DNA of 64,000 nt, taken from assembly GCF_001044395.1 (NCBI RefSeq), contig NZ_JANU01000009.1, forward strand, positions 1 through 64,000. Reading direction: 5' to 3'. Below the pieces are notes generated by a model. It was not told where the DNA came from and searched no databases. It worked only from the letters and a program-made list of their open reading frames with translations. A program made the translations under genes and the position numbers. Below, in pieces: positions 17,054 to 25,562 of this stretch. Position 1 is the stretch's first letter; every line of letters begins with the position of its first letter. Origin of the DNA: Caenimonas sp. SL110. Lineage in GTDB: Bacteria > Pseudomonadota > Gammaproteobacteria > Burkholderiales > Burkholderiaceae_C.

Positions 17054-17779
17054 TCAGTTCTTGCCTGGAATGAGGGCCAGGAATTCGCGGCGCAGTGCCG
17101 GGTCTTTCAGGAAAACGCCGCGCATCACCGAATTGATCATCTTGGCGTCCATGTCTTTCACGCCGCGCCAGGCCATGCAGTAATGGCTGGCCTCCATGAC
17201 GATGGCCAGGCCGTCGGGCTGGGTCTTTTCCATGATGAGGTCGGCCAGTTGCACCACGGCTTCTTCCTGGATCTGCGGACGGCCCATGACCCATTCGGCC
17301 AGGCGCGCGTACTTGGACAGCCCGATCACGTTGGTGTGCTCGTTGGGCATGACGCCGATCCAGACCTTGCCGATCACCGGGCAGAAGTGGTGGCTGCAGG
17401 CGCTGCGCACGGTGATGGGGCCGACGATCATCAGCTCGTTGAGGTGCTCGGCGTTCGGGAATTCGGTGATGGTGGGCTGGTTGACGTACCGGCCCTTGAA
17501 CACTTCGCTCACGTACATCTTGGCCACGCGGCGGGCCGTGTCGCTGGTGTTGTGGTCGCTCGTGGTGTCGATGACCATGCTGTCGAGCACGGCCTGCATC
17601 TTGATCTCGACCTCGTCGAGCAGCAATTCGAGTTCGCCCGGCTCGATGAACCTGGCGATGTTGTCGTTGGCGTGAAAGCGTTTGCGCGCCGCCTGTATGC
17701 GCTCGCGGATCTTCACGGACACGGGCGTGCCCGCGTCGTCGGGGTTGAGGGTGGCGGTGGGTTCGGCCTTCATAAGCAT
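17054..17779 (-). CDS. folE: GTP cyclohydrolase I
   Basis: A 241-residue FolE-type enzyme converting GTP to 7,8-dihydroneopterin triphosphate, the first step of tetrahydrofolate synthesis. The zinc-site cysteine and histidines (SACSHHFCPV) and the distal cysteine (ASHYCMAWRGV) are visible, as is the RPQIQEEAVVQLADL segment. The start is the ATG at 17779 (MLMKAEP); a second ATG two codons later is equally possible. The gene is 28 bases after the DNA ligase stop. The enzyme for the next step, NudB, is encoded upstream in the same run at 22485-22955, so the run holds two consecutive folate-pathway genes. Confidence 0.93.
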   Translation of the reverse strand: MLMKAEPTATLNPDDAGTPVSVKIRERIQAARKRFHANDNIARFIEPGELELLLDEVEIKMQAVLDSMVIDTTSDHNTSDTARRVAKMYVSEVFKGRYVNQPTITEFPNAEHLNELMIVGPITVRSACSHHFCPVIGKVWIGVMPNEHTNVIGLSKYARLAEWVMGRPQIQEEAVVQLADLIMEKTQPDGLAIVMEASHYCMAWRGVKDMDAKMINSVMRGVFLKDPALRREFLALIPGKN

Positions 17780-17807
17780 GTGAAATGGTAGCACCGGGGA
17801 CAAAACC

Positions 17808-19496
17808 CTACAGCAGGCCCTCCAGGTCCTGCAAGGTGTTGGCCTCATGGACCGGCTTGTCGTCCCGGATTCGCAGCATCCGCGGAAAGCGCACGGCAAT
17901 GCCACTCTTGTGGCGCGGGCTGCGATTGATGCCCTCGAATCCCAGCTCGAACACCAGCGACGGCTTCACGCTGCGCACAGGCCCGAACTTCTCCAGCGTC
18001 GACTTGCGGATGATCGCGTCCACCTTGCGAAACTCCTCGTCGGTCAGGCCCGAATAGGCCTTTGCGAACGCAACCAGCTGCAGCGCACCGGGCTGCGCGG
18101 GCTCGCGCCTGGCAATCGCCTCGATCACCGCATCGGCCTCGGCCTTGTCCTGTGGCGCGCGACTCCACACGGCGAAGGTGTAGTCGGTGTAGACCGACGC
18201 GCGGCGGCCATGCCCGGCCTGCGCGTAGATCAACACGCAGTCGATCGTCATGGGCTCGATCTTCCACTTCCACCACAGGCCATCGGCTTTGGTGCGGCCC
18301 GTGCCGTAGGTCGCGTCCTGCCGCTTGAGCATGAAGCCTTCGACGCCCATCTCGCGCGAGCGCTCGCGCATGCGCGCGAATTCGATCCAGCTCGGCGCTA
18401 TTTCAATCGGCGAGATTTTGAAACGCGTGGTGGCGAGCAGCGCTTCGAGCCGCACGCGCCGCTCGCGCTGGGTGAGCGCCCGGATGTCCACACCGCCTTC
18501 TTCCAGCAGGTCGTAAGCCATGAAAGTCACAGGCGCATCGGCCAGGATTTTCCTGGCCAATGTCTTGCGGCCGATGCGCTTTTGCAGCAGCGCGAAAGGT
18601 GCGGGTCCGCTCTCGCCCCACACCATGATTTCGCCGTCGAGCACGGTGCCGTCAGGCAGCTCGCTCGCCAGCGATTCGATCTCGGGGAATCGCTCGGTCA
18701 CCAGTTCTTCGCCGCGCGACCACACCCACACCTGGCCTGCGCGCCTGACGATCTGCCCGCGGATGCCGTCGTATTTCCACTCCACCTGCCAGTCGGTCAC
18801 AGGCCCGAGCCGCGCGTTGAAAACTTCAGGGGGCGCTTCAAATTGATGCGCGAGAAAAAACGGATAAGGCTGTCCCGCATCCTGGGGCGACGGCTCACCA
18901 TCTGGCGTCTGCGCAATCAACGCCTCGAACCGCTCGGCGGTCGGCATCGCCTTGATGTCGGTGTAGCCCATCATGCGTTGCGCCACACGTTTTGCATCGA
19001 CACCCGAATGCGCCGCCAGCGCGCGCTGCACCAGCAGCTTGCTCACGCCCAACCGGAAGCCACCGCCCACCAGCTTGGTCATGAGAAAGCGGCCTTGCGG
19101 ATCGAGCTCTCGCCAGTACGCGCGCACGCGCGATGCGATCTCTGCTTCGGGGAGGCCCCGCAGCGGCAGCAGCCTGTCTTCGACCCACTGCGCCAGGCCA
19201 ATATCAGAAGGTTCTGCATCACGCGGCAAGATGTGCGCGATGGTCTCGGCCAGGTCGCCGACCGCCTGGTAGCACTCGTCGAACAACCACGGCTCGATGC
19301 CCGCCACTTCGCAGGCCAGCAGCGACAACGAAGCCATAGCCACCACCTGCCGGGGCTTGCCGCCCGAGAGAAAGTACACCGCCCATGCCGCATCGCGCGC
19401 AGGCGCCTGTGCGAAGTAGCGTTGCAGCGCCTCGACCTTGGCGTTGGTGGACGTCGTCGTGTCGAGTTCGGTGAACAGCGCGGCGAAGCTCCTCAT
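17808..19496 (-). CDS. ATP-dependent DNA ligase
   Basis: A 562-residue ligase with an N-terminal DNA-binding domain (1-190), an adenylation domain with the active-site lysine in WKYDGIRGQ (about residue 221), and a C-terminal OB domain ending MLRIRDDKP. It is a stand-alone enzyme, not the polymerase-ligase LigD of end joining. The preceding gene, an MBL-fold exonuclease, overlaps it by four bases (ATGA), the diagnostic pairing of the ligase-associated DNA damage response set whose helicase lies at 11605-14070. Replicative sealing would be done by an NAD-dependent ligase elsewhere, so this one is likely for repair. Confidence 0.93.
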   Translation of the reverse strand: MRSFAALFTELDTTTSTNAKVEALQRYFAQAPARDAAWAVYFLSGGKPRQVVAMASLSLLACEVAGIEPWLFDECYQAVGDLAETIAHILPRDAEPSDIGLAQWVEDRLLPLRGLPEAEIASRVRAYWRELDPQGRFLMTKLVGGGFRLGVSKLLVQRALAAHSGVDAKRVAQRMMGYTDIKAMPTAERFEALIAQTPDGEPSPQDAGQPYPFFLAHQFEAPPEVFNARLGPVTDWQVEWKYDGIRGQIVRRAGQVWVWSRGEELVTERFPEIESLASELPDGTVLDGEIMVWGESGPAPFALLQKRIGRKTLARKILADAPVTFMAYDLLEEGGVDIRALTQRERRVRLEALLATTRFKISPIEIAPSWIEFARMRERSREMGVEGFMLKRQDATYGTGRTKADGLWWKWKIEPMTIDCVLIYAQAGHGRRASVYTDYTFAVWSRAPQDKAEADAVIEAIARREPAQPGALQLVAFAKAYSGLTDEEFRKVDAIIRKSTLEKFGPVRSVKPSLVFELGFEGINRSPRHKSGIAVRFPRMLRIRDDKPVHEANTLQDLEGLL

Positions 19497-20515
19497 GCAG
19501 CCGGTGCCTCCACGTCGGCTTCGACCGCATCGCCGCCGTATTCGGTTTCGAAGGACTCTGCTTCCAGTCCCTGCTCACGCAGGTAGCGAACCATGACGGG
19601 AATGCTTCCATGCGTCACGATGACGCGCTGCGCGCCCGTCGCGCCGATCGCACCCATGAGGCCGGGCCAGTCGGCGTGATCGGACAGCACGAAGCCCCTG
19701 TCCCATCCACCGCGCCGGCGCGCACCACGCAGCTGCATCCAGCCGCTGGCGAATGCGGTGCTGGCATCGCCGAACCGGCGCAGCCAGGTGCTCGCCGCAG
19801 CACCCGGAGGGCACACCACCAGTGCGCGCTTGAGGTCGGCCTTGTCGGTGACCTCGGTGACCAGTTTTGTCGGCGGCAGGTCGACGCCGGCATCCCGGTA
19901 GGCACGATTGAGTGGCTCCACCGCGCCATGCACGATGATCGGCCCGATCGATGCATCCACACCCGACAGGACCCGCTGCGCCTTGCCGAACGAATAGCAG
20001 GCGATCACGCTCGCGCGGCCGGCCAGCAGGTTGCGGCTCCACCAGTCGTTGATATCGGTGAAGAGTTCGTCGTCGCTGACCCAGCGATAGATCGGCAGGC
20101 CGAAGGTCGACTCGGTGATGAACACATCGCACCGCACCGCCTCGAACGGTGCGCAGGTCGGATCGGGCGCCACCTTGTAGTCACCGCTGGCGACCCACAC
20201 GCGGCCCGCATGTTCCAGCCGGACCTGCGACGAACCCAGCACGTGGCCCGCAGGGTGCAGCGACAGCTTCACGCCGTTGTGCACGATCTGCTCACCGTAT
20301 GGCAGCGTCTGCAAGTCGATCTCGCCCAGGCGGGCTCTCAACACGCCTTCAGCCGGAGCAGACGCGAGATATTGGCCGTGGCCGACACGCGCATGGTCGG
20401 CGTGCGCATGCGTGATCACGGCGCGCGCCACCGGTCGCCAGGGATCGATGTAGAAATCGCCCGGCGGGCAATACAGCCCCTCGGGCCGCTGGACGATCAG
20501 GTCGCCTGTCTGCAT
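19493..20515 (-). CDS. Ligase-associated MBL-fold exonuclease
   Basis: A 340-residue metallo-beta-lactamase/beta-CASP-type protein. The metal motif HAHADHAR lies near residue 36, another conserved aspartate is in VASGDYK, and SDHADWPGL is near residue 280. These are hallmarks of the ligase-associated DNA damage response exonuclease, related to SNM1/Artemis nucleases. The stop overlaps the ligase start by four bases, and its ATG directly abuts the clsB stop, so it sits inside one transcription unit. The likely role is trimming broken or damaged DNA ends before ligation. Confidence 0.9.
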   Translation of the reverse strand: MQTGDLIVQRPEGLYCPPGDFYIDPWRPVARAVITHAHADHARVGHGQYLASAPAEGVLRARLGEIDLQTLPYGEQIVHNGVKLSLHPAGHVLGSSQVRLEHAGRVWVASGDYKVAPDPTCAPFEAVRCDVFITESTFGLPIYRWVSDDELFTDINDWWSRNLLAGRASVIACYSFGKAQRVLSGVDASIGPIIVHGAVEPLNRAYRDAGVDLPPTKLVTEVTDKADLKRALVVCPPGAAASTWLRRFGDASTAFASGWMQLRGARRRGGWDRGFVLSDHADWPGLMGAIGATGAQRVIVTHGSIPVMVRYLREQGLEAESFETEYGGDAVEADVEAPAA

Positions 20516-21742
20516 CTACAAATACTTCTTTCCCTGCACCAGCAGCAGCACGCGCATCACGATCAGTGCCACGCGCTCGAACACGCGTTGTCGCATCGGC
20601 CGGTTGCTGAATTCCTGCGGATCCATGATCCGGCCTCCGTGCTCGATGGCGTGCATCAGGCGCGCGCGCAGTTGCGATGCGAACGCTTCGTCCTCGACCA
20701 TCACATTGGCTTCACGCGCGAGCAACAGGCTGAGCGGATCGAGATTGGACGAGCCGACGGTTGCCCAGTGCCCGTCGATCACGGCGACCTTGGCATGCAG
20801 GAAGCTCGGCGAATATTCATGGATCTCGACGCCCGCCTCCAGCAGCGCGCTGTAGATCGGACGGGCCGCGTAGTACTGCATGAAGTACTCGTAGCGCCCC
20901 TGCAGCAAGAGCTTCACGGTGACGCCCCGCTGGGCAGCGGAAATGATCGCACGACGCATCTTTCCACCGGGCACAAAGTACGCATTGGCAATGATGATCT
21001 CGCTGCGGGCGGCGCCGATGGCCTTGCGGTAGGCGCGCTCGATGCTGGTGCGGTTTTTAAGCGCACCGCGCAGCACCAGTGCGGCTCGCGTTGACTGGCC
21101 CGGTACGGGCGGGGCGGCCCCGTTGCCGTGCGATCCGCGCATGCCGATGCCTGCAGCCCGAAGGGAAGTCAGCGCGCCGGCGAGCCGCGCATGCCGCATG
21201 TCGCTGGCGGCTTGCATGCGCAGCCACTGCCGGTCCATGACCTCCTGGGCCTGCGCCACCAGGGGGCCCGTGACCCGCACCGCAAAGTCGAATCGCGGCG
21301 CCTGCAACGCGCCGTGGTTGGGGTCGTGCCAGTCATCGAGCAGGTTGATGCCGCCGCAAAACGCGACTTCGCCATCGACTACGCACAGCTTGCGATGCAT
21401 GCGGCTCCAGTTGCCGGGCCACAGCATGCCGAAAGTGCCCAGCGGCGCAAATACACGCCATTGAATGCCCACCTGCAGGAACCGCTCGCGCCACGCGGGC
21501 GGTAGCGAAGGCGTGCCGTAGCCATCGACCACGACCATGACCGAGACGCCGCGCCGCGAGGCGCGTTCCAGCGCGTAGGCCACATCGACACTCGCGTCCG
21601 TGAAGTCGAAGATGTAGGTTTCGAGCCGTACTTCTCGCGATGCCGAGTCGATTGCCTCGACCAGGGCCGGGAAGTACTCCTGCGCGCCCTGCAGCAATTG
21701 CACCTGATGGCCCGCGCGTGGGACCGGAAGGTTTTGCGCCAT
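20516..21742 (-). CDS. clsB: Cardiolipin synthase B-like phospholipase D protein
   Basis: A 408-residue protein with two HKD motifs, HRKLCVVDG near residue 136 and HAKVAVIDG near residue 310, the second followed by GSSNLDPLSL. There is no N-terminal membrane pair, which fits ClsB rather than ClsA. The expected reaction is condensation of phosphatidylglycerol (or exchange with another headgroup) to cardiolipin at the inner membrane. A basic hydrophobic C-terminus (VALIVMRVLLLVQGKK) may bind membrane. E. coli clsB is in an operon with an EEP-family gene (ybhP), and the same pair occurs here with the next gene 11 bases upstream. Confidence 0.92.
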   Translation of the reverse strand: MAQNLPVPRAGHQVQLLQGAQEYFPALVEAIDSASREVRLETYIFDFTDASVDVAYALERASRRGVSVMVVVDGYGTPSLPPAWRERFLQVGIQWRVFAPLGTFGMLWPGNWSRMHRKLCVVDGEVAFCGGINLLDDWHDPNHGALQAPRFDFAVRVTGPLVAQAQEVMDRQWLRMQAASDMRHARLAGALTSLRAAGIGMRGSHGNGAAPPVPGQSTRAALVLRGALKNRTSIERAYRKAIGAARSEIIIANAYFVPGGKMRRAIISAAQRGVTVKLLLQGRYEYFMQYYAARPIYSALLEAGVEIHEYSPSFLHAKVAVIDGHWATVGSSNLDPLSLLLAREANVMVEDEAFASQLRARLMHAIEHGGRIMDPQEFSNRPMRQRVFERVALIVMRVLLLVQGKKYL

Positions 21743-21753
21743 CGCCTGCAGGC

Positions 21754-22488
21754 CTACAGCGCGAACTCGGCGATCAAGGGGAGGTGATCGGACATCTGCG
21801 ACCAGATGCGCCCACGCGGAACCTCGACGCCGATGGGCTTGAGCCGGCGGCCGTAGACAAAGTCCAGCTGACCCAGCGGCAGGCGCGAAGGAAAGGTGTT
21901 CTGGCGCTCGCCGATGAAATCATTGAAGCCCGCGGCGTTCATCATGGGACGCAGCTTGGCGCCCCAGTCGTTGAGGTCACCCGCGATGACCACAGCCTCG
22001 CGTTTGGGTATCTCGCGCTCGACGAATCGAATCACCTGGTCGACCTGCCGCAGGCGGCTGCCGGCGATCAGGCCCAGGTGCAGCACCAGCACATGCACGG
22101 GCGTGCCGTGCGCTTCGATCTTCACATGCAGCAGCCCGCGTTGCTCGAAGCGGTGGTCGGACATGTCTTCGTGGCCGCGCGACACCACCGGCCAGCGCGA
22201 CAGCATGGCGTTGCCATGCTCGCCGTGCTTGGTCGTGGCATTGGTCTGGTAGACCGCCTCGTAACCCTCGGGGCACAGGAACTCAGCCTGCGGCAATTCG
22301 GGCCAGCGCTTGAAGTAGCGCTCTTCCTGCCGGTGCAGCTTGCGCACTTCCTGCAGGCACACCACGTCGGCATCGAGCTGCTCGACCGCGTGGCCGATGT
22401 TGTGGATTTCGAGACGGCGCACCGGACCGATGCCCTGAACGCCCTTGTGGATGTTGTAGGTGGCGACTCTTAAGGTGTCTGCGCTCAT
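21754..22488 (-). CDS. Endonuclease/exonuclease/phosphatase (EEP) family protein, YbhP-like
   Basis: A 244-residue EEP-fold hydrolase with ATYNIHKG at the N-terminus, VVCLQEV, the catalytic pattern AGDLNDWG and a C-terminal SDHLPLIAEF. Each is a standard metal-dependent phosphodiesterase motif. The substrate is unknown. Its position before clsB matches E. coli ybhP-clsB, suggesting a membrane-lipid or phosphoester role rather than DNA cleavage, though the neighbouring repair genes keep nuclease activity possible. The ATG at 22488 overlaps the nudB stop by four bases (ATGA). The reading frame continues upstream inside nudB but has no family sequence there. Confidence 0.88.
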   Translation of the reverse strand: MSADTLRVATYNIHKGVQGIGPVRRLEIHNIGHAVEQLDADVVCLQEVRKLHRQEERYFKRWPELPQAEFLCPEGYEAVYQTNATTKHGEHGNAMLSRWPVVSRGHEDMSDHRFEQRGLLHVKIEAHGTPVHVLVLHLGLIAGSRLRQVDQVIRFVEREIPKREAVVIAGDLNDWGAKLRPMMNAAGFNDFIGERQNTFPSRLPLGQLDFVYGRRLKPIGVEVPRGRIWSQMSDHLPLIAEFAL

Positions 22489-22955
22489 TGAGCAAATTGT
22501 GGCAGCAACAGGATCGCCTCGGCGTTGGAAGGCGAAAAGCAGGCATCGGCCGCCTCGCGCCACGGTAACCAACGGTAGCCCGTATGCTCGCGCGGGTTGA
22601 GCGTCACGGGCGTGCCACCCGGCACGCACAGGCCGAAGACGTGTTCGGTGTTGCGGGTTACGCCAGGTGCGTAGCGGTGCTGCCAGCGTGGGTAGATTTC
22701 GTAGATGTTCTGCAGGCCCCAGTCCTTGAGCATGTCGTGCAAGGCCGTGCCTTGCGCGCAATCGATGCCGGTTTCCTCGAACACCTCGCGCACTGCCGTG
22801 TCACGCAGGTCTTCGGCCAGCTCATCCTTGCTGCCGGTAACCGACTGCCAGAAGTTGGCCGCGTCGGCGCGGTTGATGAGCAGCACGTCGAGCGCGGGCG
22901 TGTAGATCACGACCAGGACGGATTCGGGGATCTTGAAGGGGCGCTCAGAAGCCAC
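22485..22955 (-). CDS. nudB: Dihydroneopterin triphosphate diphosphatase (Nudix)
   Basis: A 156-residue Nudix hydrolase. The Nudix box runs from GSKDELAEDLRDTAVREV into FEETGI, about residues 42-64, and the NudB-like start RPFKIPESVLVVIYT follows the initiator. The enzyme removes pyrophosphate from dihydroneopterin triphosphate, the product of FolE, which is encoded further down the same run. The start is taken as the GTG at 22955, which lies inside the last codons of the ccdB gene in another frame (11-base overlap). No good ribosome site is present, so translation probably depends on coupling to the toxin gene. An ATG does not occur in frame until well into the domain. Confidence 0.88.
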   Translation of the reverse strand: MASERPFKIPESVLVVIYTPALDVLLINRADAANFWQSVTGSKDELAEDLRDTAVREVFEETGIDCAQGTALHDMLKDWGLQNIYEIYPRWQHRYAPGVTRNTEHVFGLCVPGGTPVTLNPREHTGYRWLPWREAADACFSPSNAEAILLLPQFAQ

Positions 22956-23262
22956 TGAGAACGGCGTCCATGGCTGAGGCCACCTCTGAAGCCCGATGCG
23001 AGAGAGACGCAACCGGCGTCTTGAGGAGCCTGGCGGCAAGTGGTGCCGCCTGATGGGCCATCAATGACAGCGCCTCTCCTTCGATGTAGACCGCAGGACA
23101 GAGATTCACAGGGAGTCTGGGCGAGTCAGATCCGACTCGTGACAGTGGCATGACCAGGCGCGTGGGCAGCTGGTCGAGCAGCGCGCTCTGGACATCCATG
23201 ACATAGGGCACTGAGGAACGCGCGTTGGGCAAGGGGTTGAGGTAGACGTCGTACTGGGCCAC
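22945..23262 (-). CDS. ccdB: CcdB-family toxin
   Basis: A 105-residue CcdB toxin, normal length for the family. It starts VAQYDVYLNPLPNAR, the family's characteristic N-terminus, and ends ASAMDAVLSGF, close to the C-terminal residues that contact gyrase in F-plasmid CcdB. The GTG at 23262 lies just inside the antitoxin stop (TGATGTG arrangement), so translation should be coupled. CcdB poisons DNA gyrase subunit A. Two unusual points: the partner is a Phd/YefM-type antitoxin instead of CcdA, and the toxin's last codons overlap the start of nudB. Confidence 0.88.
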   Translation of the reverse strand: MAQYDVYLNPLPNARSSVPYVMDVQSALLDQLPTRLVMPLSRVGSDSPRLPVNLCPAVYIEGEALSLMAHQAAPLAARLLKTPVASLSHRASEVASAMDAVLSGF

Positions 23263-23263
23263 A

Positions 23264-23542
23264 TCAGTCCTGTTGCCATGCCACCGCGCCGTCACACCAG
23301 ATGCCGTTCTTCTCGAACTCGACGTGCTGGGCGCGGATCCAGTCGCGATAGGTGTCGTTGAATTCCTTCTTGCGCGATGAAATTGACTTGCCCCGCGCGG
23401 CGGCAGTCAGCGCCTGAAAGTCGTCGTAATTGAGCAGGACTGTGTCCGGCCGACCATCCTTTTCAACGATCACAGGCTCGGTCTTGGCCTGGCTGCAAAA
23501 GTAGCCGAACCGGTTCTTGGCTTCTGTGGCGGTGACTTGCAT
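23264..23542 (-). CDS. Phd/YefM-family antitoxin
   Basis: A 92-residue antitoxin. The N-terminal Phd/YefM domain is clear (MQVTATEAKNRFGYFCSQAK, then PVIVEKDGRPDTVLLNYDDFQAL), and the C-terminal tail (about 50-92) would bind the toxin. AGAAGGAG before the ATG is a strong ribosome site, as expected for an antitoxin that must be made in excess. The domain also binds DNA for autoregulation, and a palindrome lies directly upstream at 23558-23572. It is upstream of ccdB with a short overlap. Confidence 0.9.
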   Translation of the reverse strand: MQVTATEAKNRFGYFCSQAKTEPVIVEKDGRPDTVLLNYDDFQALTAAARGKSISSRKKEFNDTYRDWIRAQHVEFEKNGIWCDGAVAWQQD

Positions 23543-23557
23543 GGGGCGTTCTCCTTC

Positions 23558-23572
23558 TGGCTATTTTAGCCA
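23558..23572 (-). promoter_or_regulatory. Operator and -10 region of the Phd-CcdB module
   Basis: TGGCTA-N3-TAGCCA is a perfect inverted repeat whose centre, read on the minus strand, contains TAAAAT (23563-23568), a good -10 hexamer. Placing the operator over the -10 fits classical autorepression by an antitoxin or toxin-antitoxin complex. It lies just upstream of the antitoxin ribosome site. Confidence 0.6.
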
Positions 23573-23597
23573 TCAAAGCAGGAGATGGTGCACGGGC

Positions 23598-23682
23598 TGT
23601 CATTGCGGACCTGATCCGCAATCCATGACTTCAACGGCCGTCGCCGCTGCGCGGTGGATACCGGGTCAAGCCCGGTATGACA
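23598..23682. repeat. REP-like inverted-repeat element, copy 2
   Basis: The left arm (23598-23625) and right arm (23655-23682) start TGTCATTGCGG and TGGATACCGGG. They keep the shared outer ends (TGTCAT and ATGACA), but the inner bases have diverged, so each arm is now its own small palindrome. It lies between the toxin-antitoxin promoter and the end of aspS. Confidence 0.85.
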
Positions 23683-23708
23683 GCCCGACAGCCTTGCTTT
23701 TGCCCCGA

Positions 23709-25520
23709 TCAGGCCGCCGTTGTCGGCGTTGTATTGCGCAGCCTGATGTGCAGCTCGCGCAGCTGTTTCTCATCCACCGGCCCAGGAGCCTGCGTGAGCA
23801 GATCCTGCGCGCGTTGCGTCTTCGGGAAGGCGATCACGTCGCGCAGGCTTTCCGCGCCGGTCATCAGCATCACAAAGCGGTCCAGGCCGATGGCGATGCC
23901 GCCGTGCGGAGGCGCGCCGTACTGCAGCGCGTCCAGCAAAAAGCCGAACTTCAGCTGCGCCTCTTCGGCGTCGATCTTCAGCGCGCGGAATACCTTGCTC
24001 TGCACCTCTTCACGGTGAATACGGACCGAACCACCGCCCAGTTCGATGCCGTTGAGCACCGCGTCGTAGGCCTTGGCAATCGCCTTGCCGGGATCGTTTT
24101 CCAGCAGGTCTTCGTGGCCGTCCTTGGGCGAGGTGAACGGGTGGTGCACCGCGTTCCAGCGCTGGCCGTCTTCGTCGTATTCGAACATCGGGAAGTCGAT
24201 GACCCACAGGGGCCTCCACTCGCCTTCGATGAGGCCGTGCGACTTGCCGAATTCGCTGTGGCCGACCTTGACGCGCAGCGCGCCGATGGCGTCGTTCACG
24301 ACCTTGGCCTTGTCGGCGCCAAAGAAGATCAGGTCGCCGTCGGTGGCGCCAGTGCGCTTGATGATTTCGGCGATGGACGCATCGTGCAGGTTCTTCACGA
24401 TGGGCGACTGCAGACCTTCGCGGCCCTTGGCGACTTCATTGACCTTGATCCAGGCCAGGCCCTTGGCACCGTAGATCTTGACGAACTCGGTGTAGGCATC
24501 GATCTCGCTGCGGCTCATGCCGCTGCCGCCCGGCACGCGAAGCGCCACCACGCGGCCATCTTCTGCGTTGGCAGGGCCGGAGAAAACCTTGAAGTCCACG
24601 TCCTTCATCACGTCGGTGATTTCGGTGAACTCCATCTTCACGCGCAGGTCAGGCTTGTCGGAGCCGTACAGGCGCATGGCGTCCGCGTGCTTCATGACCG
24701 GGAAGGCGCCGATGTCGATGCCCTTCACGTTCTTGAAGGTGCTGCGGATCATGCCTTCGAACATGGTGCGGATTTCTTCTTCGGTCAGGAAGGAGGTTTC
24801 CACGTCGATCTGGGTGAATTCAGGCTGGCGATCGGCGCGCAGGTCTTCGTCGCGGAAGCACTTGGTGATCTGGTAGTAGCGGTCGTAGCCGGACACCATG
24901 AGCAACTGCTTGAACAGCTGAGGCGACTGCGGCAGCGCGAAGAACATGCCGTCGTGCACGCGGCTGGGCACGAGGTAGTCGCGCGCGCCTTCGGGCGTGC
25001 TCTTGGTCAGCATCGGCGTTTCGATATCGATGAAGCCGTTGGCGTCGAGGAACTTGCGCACCTCCATCGTCACCTTGTAGCGCAGCATGAGGTTGTTCTG
25101 CATGTACGGGCGGCGCAGGTCGAGCACGCGGTGCATCAGGCGGGTCGTCTCCGACAGGTTGTCGTCGTCGAGCTGGAACGGCGGCGTGACCGACGGGTTG
25201 AGCACCGTCAGTTCGTGGCACAGCACTTCGATCTTGCCGCTCTTGATGTTGTCGTTGATGGTGCCCTCAGGGCGCGCGCGCACCAGGCCCTTGATCTGGA
25301 TGCAGAACTCGTTGCGCAGGCCCTCTGCCGTCTTGAACATCTCGGCACGGTCAGGGTCGCACACGACCTGGACGAAGCCTTCGCGGTCACGCACGTCGAC
25401 GAAGATCACGCCGCCATGGTCGCGCCGGCGATTGACCCAGCCGCACAGGGTGACGGTCTGGCCAAGCAGCGCTTCGGTGACGAGGCCGCAATAAGTGGTG
25501 CGCATTTGGGTTTGGGACAT
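23709..25520 (-). CDS. aspS: Aspartyl-tRNA synthetase
   Basis: A 603-residue bacterial-type AspRS with an N-terminal OB anticodon domain (1-105), class II catalytic core (motif 2 around [19 protein letters not shown], motif 3 [13 protein letters not shown]) and the inserted GAD domain (about 290-420). The enzyme charges tRNA-Asp in the cytoplasm; whether it also charges tRNA-Asn cannot be judged from this window. The start is the ATG at 25520, with AAAGG nine bases upstream. It is the last gene of the fmdB-DUF502-aspS unit, a common order in Burkholderiales. Confidence 0.97.
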   Translation of the reverse strand: MSQTQMRTTYCGLVTEALLGQTVTLCGWVNRRRDHGGVIFVDVRDREGFVQVVCDPDRAEMFKTAEGLRNEFCIQIKGLVRARPEGTINDNIKSGKIEVLCHELTVLNPSVTPPFQLDDDNLSETTRLMHRVLDLRRPYMQNNLMLRYKVTMEVRKFLDANGFIDIETPMLTKSTPEGARDYLVPSRVHDGMFFALPQSPQLFKQLLMVSGYDRYYQITKCFRDEDLRADRQPEFTQIDVETSFLTEEEIRTMFEGMIRSTFKNVKGIDIGAFPVMKHADAMRLYGSDKPDLRVKMEFTEITDVMKDVDFKVFSGPANAEDGRVVALRVPGGSGMSRSEIDAYTEFVKIYGAKGLAWIKVNEVAKGREGLQSPIVKNLHDASIAEIIKRTGATDGDLIFFGADKAKVVNDAIGALRVKVGHSEFGKSHGLIEGEWRPLWVIDFPMFEYDEDGQRWNAVHHPFTSPKDGHEDLLENDPGKAIAKAYDAVLNGIELGGGSVRIHREEVQSKVFRALKIDAEEAQLKFGFLLDALQYGAPPHGGIAIGLDRFVMLMTGAESLRDVIAFPKTQRAQDLLTQAPGPVDEKQLRELHIRLRNTTPTTAA

Positions 25521-25562
25521 GGAAAAACCTTTGAGAAACGACGGGCCGCGAGAAGCGGCGCA

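Noticed and set aside
17847-19586. A plus-strand open frame of 579 codons opposite the DNA ligase
   Set aside because: It is an antisense shadow with no recognisable motif and spans the ligase-exonuclease junction.
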